A stretch of 64,000 nt of DNA from positions 62,001 to 126,000 of the forward strand of contig NZ_JELR01000002.1 of NCBI RefSeq assembly GCF_000708675.1, read 5' to 3'. The DNA comes from Microbulbifer sp. HZ11 (GTDB taxonomy: Bacteria > Pseudomonadota > Gammaproteobacteria > Pseudomonadales > Cellvibrionaceae). A program made the translations under genes and the position numbers. Positions 12,381 to 20,266 of the stretch are shown piece after piece (positions within the stretch are counted from its first letter, which is position 1; every line of letters starts with the position of its first letter). The notes below the pieces were generated by a model that was not told the DNA's origin, made no database searches, and saw nothing but the letters and a program-made list of their open reading frames with translations.

Positions 12381-13085
12381 CTACACGGCGCGGGTTATCA
12401 GCATGTTGCGGATATGTCCGATCGCCCGGGTAGGATTCAAACCTTTGGGGCAAACGTTGACGCAGTTCTGAATACCGTGGCAACGGAATACGCTAAACGG
12501 GTCATCCAGGTTGCCGAGACGCTCGTCGGTGGCGTCATCGCGGCTGTCCGCCAGGAAGCGGTAAGCCTGCAACAGGCCCGCCGGGCCGATGAACTTGTCC
12601 GGGTTCCACCAGAAAGAAGGACAAGACGTGGAACAACAGGCGCAGAGAATACACTCGTACAGGCCATCCAGTTTTGCACGGTCTTCCGGGGACTGCAGGC
12701 GCTCGATGGCCGGAGCCGGCGAGCTGTTCTGCAGATAAGGTTCAATCTTCTTGTACTGGGTGTAAAACTGCTCCATATCTACCACCAGGTCGCGAATGAC
12801 CGGCAGTCCGGGCAGCGGACGCAGTACCAGCTTGCCTTTCGGCGCTGCTTCAGAGATCGGCATGATACAGGCAAGACCGTTCTTACCGGAAATATTCATG
12901 CCGTCGGAGCCACAAACACCTTCGCGACAGGAGCGACGGAAAGCCAGGGTCGGGTCCTCGGCTTTCAGCAGTTCCAGTACGTCCAGCACCATCAGGTCTT
13001 TACCCTGGGTGTCAAGCTCGTAGTCCTGCATATAGGGTGCAGAATCAGTCTCCGGGTTGTAACGGTAAATGCTTACTTTCAACAT
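12381..13085 (-). CDS. sdhB: Succinate dehydrogenase iron-sulfur subunit
   Basis: Electron-transfer subunit of respiratory complex II, on the cytoplasmic face of the inner membrane; 234 aa. The N-terminal [2Fe-2S] ferredoxin domain has CREGVCGSDG and the following Cys in GKNGLAC. The C-terminal domain has the [4Fe-4S] motif CILCACCSTSCP and the [3Fe-4S]/second cluster motif CHGIQNCVNVCPKGLNP. It lies 18 bp after sdhA and ends the sdhCDAB operon. Confidence 0.98.
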   Translation of the reverse strand: MLKVSIYRYNPETDSAPYMQDYELDTQGKDLMVLDVLELLKAEDPTLAFRRSCREGVCGSDGMNISGKNGLACIMPISEAAPKGKLVLRPLPGLPVIRDLVVDMEQFYTQYKKIEPYLQNSSPAPAIERLQSPEDRAKLDGLYECILCACCSTSCPSFWWNPDKFIGPAGLLQAYRFLADSRDDATDERLGNLDDPFSVFRCHGIQNCVNVCPKGLNPTRAIGHIRNMLITRAV

Positions 13086-13103
13086 ATTCTTTCCGCTCCC
13101 GAA

Positions 13104-14876
13104 TTAGTAGGTACGCGCTTTCGGCTCGAAAGCGTCTACGGTGTTGGGCGCAAAGTTGACCGCGCGCTTACCCACACGCTTTTCCGCCGGGAAGAACATG
13201 GAGTGACACAGCCAGTTTTCGTCGTCGCGCTCCTGGAAATCTTCGCGGGCGTGAGCGCCGCGACTCTCGGTGCGTACCTCTGCTGCGATGGCAGTGGCTT
13301 CGGCCACTTCCAGCAGGTTCTGCAATTCCAGCGCTTCGATACGCGCGGTGTTGAACGCTCTGGACTTGTCATCCAGACGCACATTCGCGATACGCTCGCG
13401 CAGGCTTTCCAGTTTCTTCACGCCTTCGGCCATGTAGTCGCCGCGACGGAATACACCGAAGTGGTTCTGCATCACGCCCTGCAGCTCGGTGCGCAGGTCG
13501 GCCGCTTTCTCACCGTCGTTAGTGGTCTCGAGGCGGTTCAGACGATCCATGGCCGCTTCGATATCGGACTCGGACGCTTCGCGGTTTTCGATACCTTCCC
13601 GCAGGGCTTTCTCGATGAACAGGCCAGAAGCGCGGCCGAAGACCACCAGGTCCAGCAGGGAGTTGCCCCCCAGACGATTGGCGCCGTGCACGGATACACA
13701 GGCAACTTCACCACAGGCGTAGAAGCCGTCGATCACCTGGTCGTTACCGGAAGCGTCCTGGGTCAGGGCCTGACCGTGCACATTGGTGGGAATACCACCC
13801 ATCATGTAGTGACAGGTCGGCACAACCGGAATCGGCTCTTTTACCGGATCGGTGTGAGCGAAGGTCTTGGCCAGCTCACAGATACCAGGCAGGCGGCTGT
13901 GCAGCAGTTCTTCACCCAGGTGATCCAGCTTCAGGAATACGTGGTCGCCATTGGGTCCGGCACCGCGGCCATCCAGGATTTCCAGAACCATGGAGCGGGC
14001 AACAACGTCGCGGGATGCCAGGTCTTTGGCATTCGGTGCGTAACGCTCCATAAAGCGCTCGCCATCCTTGTTGATCAGGTAACCGCCTTCACCGCGACAA
14101 CCTTCCGTGACCAGTACACCTGCACCGGCGATACCGGTGGGGTGGAACTGCCACATCTCGATGTCCTGCACCGGCATACCAGCGCGCAGCGCCATACCAA
14201 CACCGTCACCAGTATTGATGTGCGCATTGGTGGTAGAGGCGAAAATACGACCCGCACCACCGGTGGCGAATACGGTCGCCTTGGACTTGATGAATACCAC
14301 TTCGCCGTCTTCGATACAGATGGCGATAACACCAACCACCGCACCGTCCTGGTTCTTCACCAGATCCACCGCGAACCATTCGTTCAGGAATACGGTGTTG
14401 TGCTTGACATTGTTCTGATAAAGCGTGTGCAGCAGGGCATGGCCGGTACGGTCCGCCGCCGCACAGGTACGCGCAGCCTGGCCGCCGCGTCCATAGTCCT
14501 TGGACTGACCGCCGAACGGACGCTGATAGATACGCCCTTCTTTAGTACGGGAGAACGGCAGGCCCATGTGCTCGAGCTCGAACACGGCTTCGGGGCCGAC
14601 GGAGCACATATACTCGATCGCGTCCTGGTCACCGATATAGTCGGAACCCTTGACGGTGTCGTACATATGCCAGCGCCAATCGTCATTGGGGTCATCACTG
14701 GCAATCGCACAAGTGATACCACCCTGGGCAGACACCGTGTGAGAACGGGTCGGGAATACCTTGGTGATTACCGCGGTCTTGAAGCCGGACTGGGCCATCT
14801 GCAGCGCCGCGCGCATACCTGCGCCGCCGCCACCGATCACGATACCGTCAAAGGTTATTGTTCGCATATTCGACAT
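13104..14876 (-). CDS. sdhA: Succinate dehydrogenase flavoprotein subunit
   Basis: Catalytic subunit of complex II; oxidises succinate to fumarate with covalently bound FAD; 590 aa. It has the FAD Rossmann motif [17 protein letters not shown] near residue 16. The covalent flavin histidine is His46 in [12 protein letters not shown]. The substrate region [15 protein letters not shown] and the C-terminal cap end [11 protein letters not shown] are also clear. It starts only 3 bp after the sdhD stop, so translation is likely coupled. Confidence 0.98.
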   Translation of the reverse strand: MSNMRTITFDGIVIGGGGAGMRAALQMAQSGFKTAVITKVFPTRSHTVSAQGGITCAIASDDPNDDWRWHMYDTVKGSDYIGDQDAIEYMCSVGPEAVFELEHMGLPFSRTKEGRIYQRPFGGQSKDYGRGGQAARTCAAADRTGHALLHTLYQNNVKHNTVFLNEWFAVDLVKNQDGAVVGVIAICIEDGEVVFIKSKATVFATGGAGRIFASTTNAHINTGDGVGMALRAGMPVQDIEMWQFHPTGIAGAGVLVTEGCRGEGGYLINKDGERFMERYAPNAKDLASRDVVARSMVLEILDGRGAGPNGDHVFLKLDHLGEELLHSRLPGICELAKTFAHTDPVKEPIPVVPTCHYMMGGIPTNVHGQALTQDASGNDQVIDGFYACGEVACVSVHGANRLGGNSLLDLVVFGRASGLFIEKALREGIENREASESDIEAAMDRLNRLETTNDGEKAADLRTELQGVMQNHFGVFRRGDYMAEGVKKLESLRERIANVRLDDKSRAFNTARIEALELQNLLEVAEATAIAAEVRTESRGAHAREDFQERDDENWLCHSMFFPAEKRVGKRAVNFAPNTVDAFEPKARTY

Positions 14877-14879
14877 GGT

Positions 14880-15248
14880 TTACACACCCCACAGAATTTC
14901 AAAGCCCCACACCGCGTAGAACACGGCGACCGCGCCCAACAGCACTTCAACCAGGATGCGCAAAACAGTGGCTTTGCCGCCCATCATCCGGTTTGTGAGG
15001 TAATCGGTAACCACGGACCAGAGGCCGATCCAGGCATGAGCAAGGGTGGAAATCAGGGCAACCAGACTGAAAACGCGTACCCAGCGCTGTTCAAACAGCG
15101 CGGACCAGCTGGCGTAGCCAAAATCTTTGGAGAGAAAAATGAAACCCACTATAAAGAAGGTATAAGCCACCAGCACTACGGCACTGATGCGCTGAATAAA
15201 CCAGTCGTACAGACCACTGCGGCCAAAGCCAGTAACAGCCTTTACCAT
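14880..15248 (-). CDS. sdhD: Succinate dehydrogenase membrane anchor subunit
   Basis: Small membrane anchor of complex II with three predicted helices; 122 aa. The likely haem b ligand is the His in ISTLAHAWIGLWSVVTDYL in the second helix. The N-terminus includes the conserved GLYDWFIQRISAVVL. The gene overlaps the sdhC end by 7 bp, and the next gene, sdhA, starts 3 bp downstream. Confidence 0.95.
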   Translation of the reverse strand: MVKAVTGFGRSGLYDWFIQRISAVVLVAYTFFIVGFIFLSKDFGYASWSALFEQRWVRVFSLVALISTLAHAWIGLWSVVTDYLTNRMMGGKATVLRILVEVLLGAVAVFYAVWGFEILWGV

Positions 15249-15616
15249 ACCAGAACCCCCGCTAGCAGGATGAGCACAATAGAAAGCACCAAGACGATGA
15301 CCGCGCCGCGACGACCACCTTCCAGGCTCTCACCCACACCCAGATCCATGATCAGGTGACGCACACCGGCGATCAGGTGATAGATCAGTGCGGCCAGTGA
15401 AGCCCACAGCACGAGCTTGGCCGGAACGCTGGTAAAAAACTCAGCTACTTTATTAAAACCCTGCTCGGATTCCAGACTGGAGTCCAGCATGCACAATAGA
15501 AGTGCAACTACAGCGAAAAGCACCACACCGGAAATACGGTGCAGAATTGAAACCAACGCTGGTGCAGGGAGCTTGATAGTAGAAATGTCTAAATTGACAG
15601 GTCTGTTTTTGTTCAC
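15242..15616 (-). CDS. sdhC: Succinate dehydrogenase cytochrome b556 subunit
   Basis: Second membrane anchor and haem-binding subunit of complex II; 124 aa with three hydrophobic helices. The quinone-site motif SILHRISGVVLF and the haem histidine in ALIYHLIAGVRHLIMDLG are clear. The start is GTG at 15616 (MNKNRPVNLDI). It is first in the sdh operon, with a good sigma70 promoter about 137 bp upstream. Confidence 0.95.
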   Translation of the reverse strand: MNKNRPVNLDISTIKLPAPALVSILHRISGVVLFAVVALLLCMLDSSLESEQGFNKVAEFFTSVPAKLVLWASLAALIYHLIAGVRHLIMDLGVGESLEGGRRGAVIVLVLSIVLILLAGVLVW

Positions 15617-15752
15617 AGGAAAAACACCTTGTTGCCCTGAAAGACGGGGCGCCCGTTAGTTTTCTGTTTACCGGGCGAGCTTGCTGTTCACTATCCACGC
15701 AACCTGACGAGGTCTTGTACAAAGTGGCCTTACCAAGGCGCAAGCCGCGCGG

Positions 15753-15781
15753 ATTATAGGCATTCAAAATTCAAAACACAA
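15753..15781 (-). promoter_or_regulatory. Sigma70-type promoter for sdhCDAB
   Basis: On the minus strand TTGTGT is followed after exactly 17 bp by a perfect TATAAT. It lies about 137 bp upstream of the sdhC GTG, implying a 5' leader of roughly 130 nt that could host post-transcriptional control. Confidence 0.6.
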
Positions 15782-15963
15782 CGAACCGAAAGTCGCCAGT
15801 GACGGCTTTGTACCAGTTGCAATTCACGACACACACCAGACCATGGTATGAGACACGATACCGCCCCGGCTCCCAGCGCGCCCAAATTTACACGCCAGAA
15901 TCCCTCCCCAAGCAGGCAAAATCCCTGCCACCTATGCCCTGAGCGGAAGATCCTGCGGGCACA

Positions 15964-15981
15964 GAATTGGTCAACCAATTC
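15964..15981. promoter_or_regulatory. Palindrome in the sdh/gltA gap
   Basis: Inverted repeat GAATTGGT-CA-ACCAATTC with perfect 8-bp arms, ending 8 bp before the -35 hexamer of the putative gltA promoter. It is a candidate operator for coordinated TCA control; the cognate regulator is unknown. Confidence 0.4.
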
Positions 15982-15989
15982 GATTTGGT

Positions 15990-16018
15990 TTGACAATTTG
16001 GGGCGCGGCACTTAAGTT
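15990..16018 (+). promoter_or_regulatory. Sigma70-type promoter candidate for gltA
   Basis: Consensus TTGACA, 17-bp spacer, then TAAGTT. It is about 255 bp upstream of gltA, leaving a long leader. Confidence 0.5.
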
Positions 16019-16273
16019 TGGCCGCGCTCAAAAGCCCGCTAGCCCCATATCCGCGTCCGGATGCCGCCAACGAAGGCCCTCCGAGCCCGCAGAATCCGGC
16101 ACTTTCCGGGTTTTGCTTGCGTACTGAAAACATCTGGATACACCTTGCCATAAAAAGGTGATCACAGATGCACGCGGATTGCGCCCCTCCCCGGGCCGTA
16201 GAATCACCGAATTCATTTAGTGATTTGTGTGGAAATAAAAAGCTGGCGAAAGAATAGTTTTTAGGAGTCCACA

Positions 16274-17563
16274 ATGTCCGACAAGAAAGCTCAACTCACG
16301 GTCGACGGTATCGACGCACCTTACGACCTGCCGGTCTACTCAGGCACTGCCGGTCCCGACGTTGTAGACGTCAGCAGCCTGGCCAGCAAAGGCCTGTTCA
16401 CCTACGACCCGGGCTTCATGTCCACCGCCTCCTGCGAATCCAAGATCACCTACATCGATGGCGCCAAAGGCGTACTGCTGCACCGCGGCTACCCCATCGA
16501 ACAGCTGGCAGAAAAATCCGACTACCTGGAAACCTGCTACCTGCTGATGAATGGCGAACTGCCGAACGCCGAGCAGAAGAAAGAATACGTAAACAGCATC
16601 ATGAACCACACCATGGTGCACGAGTCTCTGGTCAACTTCTTCAAGGGCTTCCGTTACGACGCCCACCCCATGGCCATGATGTGTGGCGTGGTTGGCGCCC
16701 TCGCCTCTTTCTATCACGACTCCCTGGACATCACTGATCCGGAGCACCGCAAGATCTCCGCGGACCGCCTGATCGCCAAGATGCCAACCCTGGCCGCCAT
16801 GTGCTACAAGCACAGCAAAGGCCAGCCGTTCATGTATCCGGACAATAGCCTGAGCTACTCCGAGAACTTCCTGCACATGATGTTCGGCAACCCCTGCGAG
16901 CCGAGCAAGATCGATCCGGTTGTGGCCAAGGCCATGGACGTGATCTTCCTGCTGCACGCAGACCACGAGCAGAACGCGTCTACTTCTACCGTGCGCCTGG
17001 CCGGCTCCTCCGGTGCCAACCCCTTCGCCTGTATCTCCTCCGGTATTGCCACCCTGTGGGGCCCGGCACACGGCGGCGCCAACGAAGCGGTTCTGAACAT
17101 GCTGGAAGAGATCGGCGACGAGAGCCGTATCGACGAGTACGTTGCCAAGGCCAAAGACAAGAACGATCCGTTCCGTCTGATGGGCTTCGGTCACCGCGTT
17201 TACAAAAACTTCGACCCGCGCTCCCGCGTAATGCAGGGCATTTGCGACGAAGTTCTGGGTGCTATGGGTGCCGAAAACGACCCGCTGCTGCGCATCGCCA
17301 AGAAGCTGGAAAAGATCGCCCTGGAAGACGAGTACTTCGTCGAGAAGAAGCTCTACCCGAACGTAGACTTCTACTCCGGCATCATCATGAAGGCCATCGG
17401 TATTCCTACCGACATGTTCACTGTGATCTTCGCCACCGGCCGTACCGCCGGCTGGATCGCCCACTGGAACGAAATGATCTCCAATCCTTACAAGATTGGC
17501 CGTCCGCGTCAGCTGTACACCGGCTACACCGCACGCGACTACGTATCCCTGGACAACCGCTAA
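16274..17563 (+). CDS. gltA: Citrate synthase (type II, hexameric class)
   Basis: Condenses acetyl-CoA and oxaloacetate to citrate; 429 aa, the length of the NADH-sensitive gammaproteobacterial enzyme. The catalytic triad is visible: His266 in [12 protein letters not shown], His307 in [12 protein letters not shown] and Asp365 in NVDFYSG. The ATG has AGGAG seven bases upstream. It diverges from sdhCDAB, an arrangement shared with many gammaproteobacteria, and is followed by a strong terminator. Confidence 0.98.
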   Translation: MSDKKAQLTVDGIDAPYDLPVYSGTAGPDVVDVSSLASKGLFTYDPGFMSTASCESKITYIDGAKGVLLHRGYPIEQLAEKSDYLETCYLLMNGELPNAEQKKEYVNSIMNHTMVHESLVNFFKGFRYDAHPMAMMCGVVGALASFYHDSLDITDPEHRKISADRLIAKMPTLAAMCYKHSKGQPFMYPDNSLSYSENFLHMMFGNPCEPSKIDPVVAKAMDVIFLLHADHEQNASTSTVRLAGSSGANPFACISSGIATLWGPAHGGANEAVLNMLEEIGDESRIDEYVAKAKDKNDPFRLMGFGHRVYKNFDPRSRVMQGICDEVLGAMGAENDPLLRIAKKLEKIALEDEYFVEKKLYPNVDFYSGIIMKAIGIPTDMFTVIFATGRTAGWIAHWNEMISNPYKIGRPRQLYTGYTARDYVSLDNR

Positions 17564-17581
17564 GCGGCTACTCCAGAACAG

Positions 17582-17608
17582 AAAACCCGGCAAACGCCGG
17601 GTTTTTTT
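17582..17608 (+). terminator. Rho-independent terminator of gltA
   Basis: 10-bp stem AAAACCCGGC / GCCGGGTTTT with an AAAC loop, running into seven T residues. Confidence 0.92.
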
Positions 17609-17766
17609 ATGTCCTCACTTCAGGTTTTTTTCCTGATTAGCCCGCATAAAAAAAATAATGGCGTTTCACACCTCGAGTCTGTGACCAAGCGTTCACCTAT
17701 TTATTGTATAACCCGGGGCACCGGCACATAGCACGGTATTTCGAACACCAACCCAGGAATACATAC

Positions 17767-19287
17767 ATGAAAATAGGGATGTTACTCCGTGCAGTGCTTT
17801 GCGGCACCGCACTGGCTTTTTGCGCTTTAAATACCCAGGCCCAACCCACTACGCCACCGCCAGTGGATCTCGATAATGGCAACGCCGCAATTGAAGCGGT
17901 TATTCCATACGTCGCTCCGGTCACATTTGAGTACGTCTCCGCCACCGGCGGCGACGCCACCCTGGTGCTGCGGATCACCACCCAGATAACCAACGCCTGG
18001 TTTGATGCCAGCGCCCCCTACCATCCCACTGCAGTGGGTGTTTACTCACGACTCGGGCGGCGCCCGGCGAACGAATCGGCAAACAACCGCAACATCAATA
18101 TCGCACTGCTGTTCGCCAGTTATCGGGTTCTGAACACCTTGCTGCCGCTGCAACACGCGACCTGGCGCGCCATGCTGGAAGCACAGGGATTGGACCCGGA
18201 CGATAACAGCACAGACCTCACTAGCCCTATCGGCATTGGCAATGCCGCCGGTGCGGCCGTTGCCAAGGGGCGACTGCGGGATGGCATGAACCAGGTGGGC
18301 GATGAAACCCGATCGGGCCCCCTGCGCGCAGCCAACCCAATGCCCTATATGGATTACACAGGCTACCAGCCGATCAATACCGCCTATACCCTCTTCAACC
18401 CGTCCCGCTGGCAGCCGGATATTCAGCGTAAGGGGATGGGCCTGTATAAAATCCAGCAGTTTGTCACCCCACAATATGCATTGACCGAACCTTACTCATA
18501 CAAGTCGCCGCGCAAATACCGCGCCCTTCCGCCGTTCGCGAGCTTCCACTGGAACTTTGCCGCCTACAAACAGCAAGCGGACGAGGTTCTCGCCGCATCA
18601 GCCAACCTCACTGATGAACAAAAGCTGATGGCAGAACTGTTCGATAACAAAATCGAATCTCTGGGGTTCTCCGCAGGGTTTGCCGCACTGTCACAGGGAC
18701 TCAGCTTAATGGAGTTTATCCATTTCGACTTCCTGACCAACATGGCCGCCCATGACGCAGGCATTTTTGTGTGGCAGGAGAAGCGCCGCTACGATGCCGT
18801 GCGTCCGTTCAGCGCCATTCAATATATTTACGGCAAGCAGCCAGTCACCGCCTGGGGTGGTCCGGGGCAAGGCACTCAGAGCATTCCTGCGAACACCTGG
18901 AAGTCTTACCTGGAAGAGGCCGACCATCCCGAGTACCCCTCTGCGTCTACATGCTTTTGCACCGCCCATGCGCAGTCCGCGCGGCAGTACTTGGGCAGCG
19001 ACGCGCTGAACTGGAGTGTCCCCTACACCGCAGGGTCTTCCCGTATCGAGCCTGGGGTCACCCCCGCCAATGATATGACCCTGAAATTCCCTACCTGGAC
19101 GTCCCTGGAAGAGAACTGTGGTCAGAGCCGGGTATGGGCAGGCGTACACTTCCAGGCCGCTGTCGATGAAGGACGTCGCATCTGCGGTGTATTCGGAGAC
19201 AATGCCTACAACTACCTACAGACTTTGGTTGCAGGTACTGCGCCGGAGCGGGAGCCGGCTGATAGACTGCGCGGGCGCCGTAAGTAA
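17767..19287 (+). CDS. Secreted vanadium-haloperoxidase/PAP2-superfamily protein
   Basis: 506-aa exported protein with a clear signal peptide (MKIGMLLRAVLCGTALAFCA...TQAQ, cleavage near residue 26). The C-terminal half has PAP2/vanadium-haloperoxidase phosphate-site signatures in order: KRRYDAVRP (K-x6-RP, from residue 339), PSAS in EYPSASTCFC (residue 391), and SRVWAGVHFQAAVD (SR-x5-H, from residue 454). The middle motif is normally PSGH; here the Gly and His are replaced by Ala and Ser. It could therefore be a haloperoxidase relative, a phosphatase-like protein or a degenerate member. The ATG at 17767 is chosen over an in-frame start 21 codons upstream because it begins the signal peptide and has AGGAA before it. 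It stands alone between gltA and the hemerythrin operon. Confidence 0.75.
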   Translation: MKIGMLLRAVLCGTALAFCALNTQAQPTTPPPVDLDNGNAAIEAVIPYVAPVTFEYVSATGGDATLVLRITTQITNAWFDASAPYHPTAVGVYSRLGRRPANESANNRNINIALLFASYRVLNTLLPLQHATWRAMLEAQGLDPDDNSTDLTSPIGIGNAAGAAVAKGRLRDGMNQVGDETRSGPLRAANPMPYMDYTGYQPINTAYTLFNPSRWQPDIQRKGMGLYKIQQFVTPQYALTEPYSYKSPRKYRALPPFASFHWNFAAYKQQADEVLAASANLTDEQKLMAELFDNKIESLGFSAGFAALSQGLSLMEFIHFDFLTNMAAHDAGIFVWQEKRRYDAVRPFSAIQYIYGKQPVTAWGGPGQGTQSIPANTWKSYLEEADHPEYPSASTCFCTAHAQSARQYLGSDALNWSVPYTAGSSRIEPGVTPANDMTLKFPTWTSLEENCGQSRVWAGVHFQAAVDEGRRICGVFGDNAYNYLQTLVAGTAPEREPADRLRGRRK

Positions 19288-19308
19288 TCGCTTAGCCCAC
19301 GCTAAAAA

Positions 19309-19334
19309 TCCCTGCGCCGGTAACGGTGCGGGGA
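19309..19334 (+). terminator. Imperfect hairpin after the haloperoxidase-like gene
   Basis: 11-bp stem (TCCCTGCGCCG with CGGTGCGGGGA, two G-T pairs) and a 4-nt loop, 21 bp past the stop. There is no T-run, so it is only a possible terminator. Confidence 0.35.
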
Positions 19335-19440
19335 TGTCCGGCAAATACAAAACAAGTACAAAAATGAAAGCTGCCGATTTTTAAATTCGCGCGTCTGTAC
19401 CTCAGTACCGATTGCACCCCGTTATCGGCTTTAATTTTTT

Positions 19441-19456
19441 TGTGACGAGCCTCACA
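19441..19456. promoter_or_regulatory. CRP/Vfr-type binding site
   Basis: TGTGACGAGCCTCACA is a perfect TGTGA-N6-TCACA palindrome. It is centred about 144 bp upstream of the hemerythrin-like gene. It suggests cAMP-CRP (Vfr) control of the redox operon; a CRP/FNR-family paralogue is also possible. Confidence 0.55.
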
Positions 19457-19592
19457 GTCAGAACAACTAAGAGGCACATCTGTTCAAGAAATAAGTTAAA
19501 AAAAGCGCCTATGGTAAAAAGTTCCCGAAGAACAGCCTTTGAGCCGAACTTTATTCTCAAAACCACCAATTCCAGTAGTGAGACAGGCCTCC

Positions 19593-20093
19593 ATGTTCCG
19601 ACTCTTTTCCAACAAGTCCCGCGATACCGACAAAGAGCAGGATAGTAGCAGTAATAGTCGGCGCACGATCAAGTACGATCCCTCACTTATTCTGGCCCTG
19701 AAAAACGACCACCACGAGTTGATCAACATCTATCAGCGCATATGGTCGGAAGGATACGAGCAACAGAACTATCGCAAACTCTCGGAACTACTTGGGGTCT
19801 TCAAGTCGACATTCCAGGCGCATCTGATTAAAGAAAACGTCAGCTTCTATGTGTACCTTGAACAATCCCTTGCCGAGGATCGTCACACGCTCCAGATCGT
19901 CAAGGACTTCCGCACCGATATGAACGATATCGCGAATGCGGTAGTCCAGTTCTGCAAACGTTATTCGCGGGATAATCTCACTCGTGAAGACCTGGTTCGG
20001 TTTAAAGGGGAGTACGAGAAGATTGGTGAAGCACTCACCCGCCGGGTATCGCTAGAGGAAAAAGAACTTTACACCTTATACAACCCAAACTGA
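19593..20093 (+). CDS. Hemerythrin-like HHE-domain protein
   Basis: 166-aa soluble, mostly helical protein. Candidate di-iron ligands fit the hemerythrin pattern: His40/His41 in KNDHHELI, His77 and Glu81 in AHLIKE (HxxxE), and acidic residues near the C-terminus (EEKELY). Proteins of this family bind O2 or NO or act as redox sensors. Similar small HHE proteins with a polar N-terminal tail accompany regulators and respiratory genes. The ATG at 19593 is preferred because the homologous part starts soon after it; the in-frame alternative at 19539 adds 18 low-complexity residues. It precedes the FAD/BFD/membrane oxidoreductase gene by 169 bp on the same strand, so shared function is likely but co-transcription is unproven. 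Confidence 0.75.
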   Translation: MFRLFSNKSRDTDKEQDSSSNSRRTIKYDPSLILALKNDHHELINIYQRIWSEGYEQQNYRKLSELLGVFKSTFQAHLIKENVSFYVYLEQSLAEDRHTLQIVKDFRTDMNDIANAVVQFCKRYSRDNLTREDLVRFKGEYEKIGEALTRRVSLEEKELYTLYNPN

Positions 20094-20128
20094 CAGGCCG
20101 ATTACCAGTAGTCTGGCAGTAGCTTTTC

Positions 20129-20146
20129 AGGAGTATGCTCACTCCT
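20129..20146 (+). terminator. Weak hairpin between the hemerythrin gene and the oxidoreductase
   Basis: 6-bp stem AGGAGT/ACTCCT with a 6-nt loop and only TT after it. It may attenuate read-through; it is not a strong terminator. Confidence 0.3.
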
Positions 20147-20206
20147 TTAGGGTAGATCAGGGACGATCAACCCAGCACAACTAAAACAATAACAACGGGT
20201 AAAGAC

Positions 20207-20266
20207 ATGGCTCGAGGTATGGCTTCACTGAGTGAAGCGAAGAACTACTCGGGAGGCGAACCGTGA
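20207..20266 (+). CDS. Possible 19-aa leader peptide overlapping the oxidoreductase start
   Basis: ATG at 20207 opens a 19-codon frame whose TGA overlaps the GTG start of the next gene (GTGA). The short peptide MARGMASLSEAKNYSGGEP has no family I know. Its interest lies only in the overlap, which is typical of translational coupling. It could equally be chance. Confidence 0.25.
   Translation: MARGMASLSEAKNYSGGEP

Larger units (their letters stand above)
15617..16273. other. 657-bp divergent regulatory gap between sdhC and gltA
   Basis: No convincing gene lies here. It holds a promoter-like element for each flanking operon and a palindrome (listed separately). A minus-strand reading frame spanning most of the gltA leader is open by chance: it starts inside the gltA ribosome-binding region and resembles no family I know. 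Confidence 0.6.
19288..19592. other. 305-bp gap before the hemerythrin-cytochrome operon
   Basis: Contains the imperfect hairpin at its left end and a perfect CRP-type site at 19441-19456. A polyA/T-rich stretch follows towards the hemerythrin gene. I see no gene here. Confidence 0.6.

Noticed and set aside
12414-15359. 981-codon open frame on the plus strand opposite sdhB, sdhA and sdhD
   Set aside because: It is the antisense shadow of strongly coding GC-rich genes; the sdh genes on the other strand have full family motifs, and this frame has none.
15888-16274. 128-codon minus-strand frame in the sdh/gltA gap
   Set aside because: Starts in the gltA ribosome-binding site, has no ribosome-binding site of its own and no known family; the region is better explained as promoter DNA.
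16340-17593. 417-codon minus-strand frame opposite gltA
   Set aside because: Antisense shadow of citrate synthase, also running through its terminator.
20150-20170. GATC...GATCAA considered as an FNR/DNR box before the oxidoreductase
   Set aside because: Spacing of the half-sites does not fit TTGAT-N4-ATCAA.
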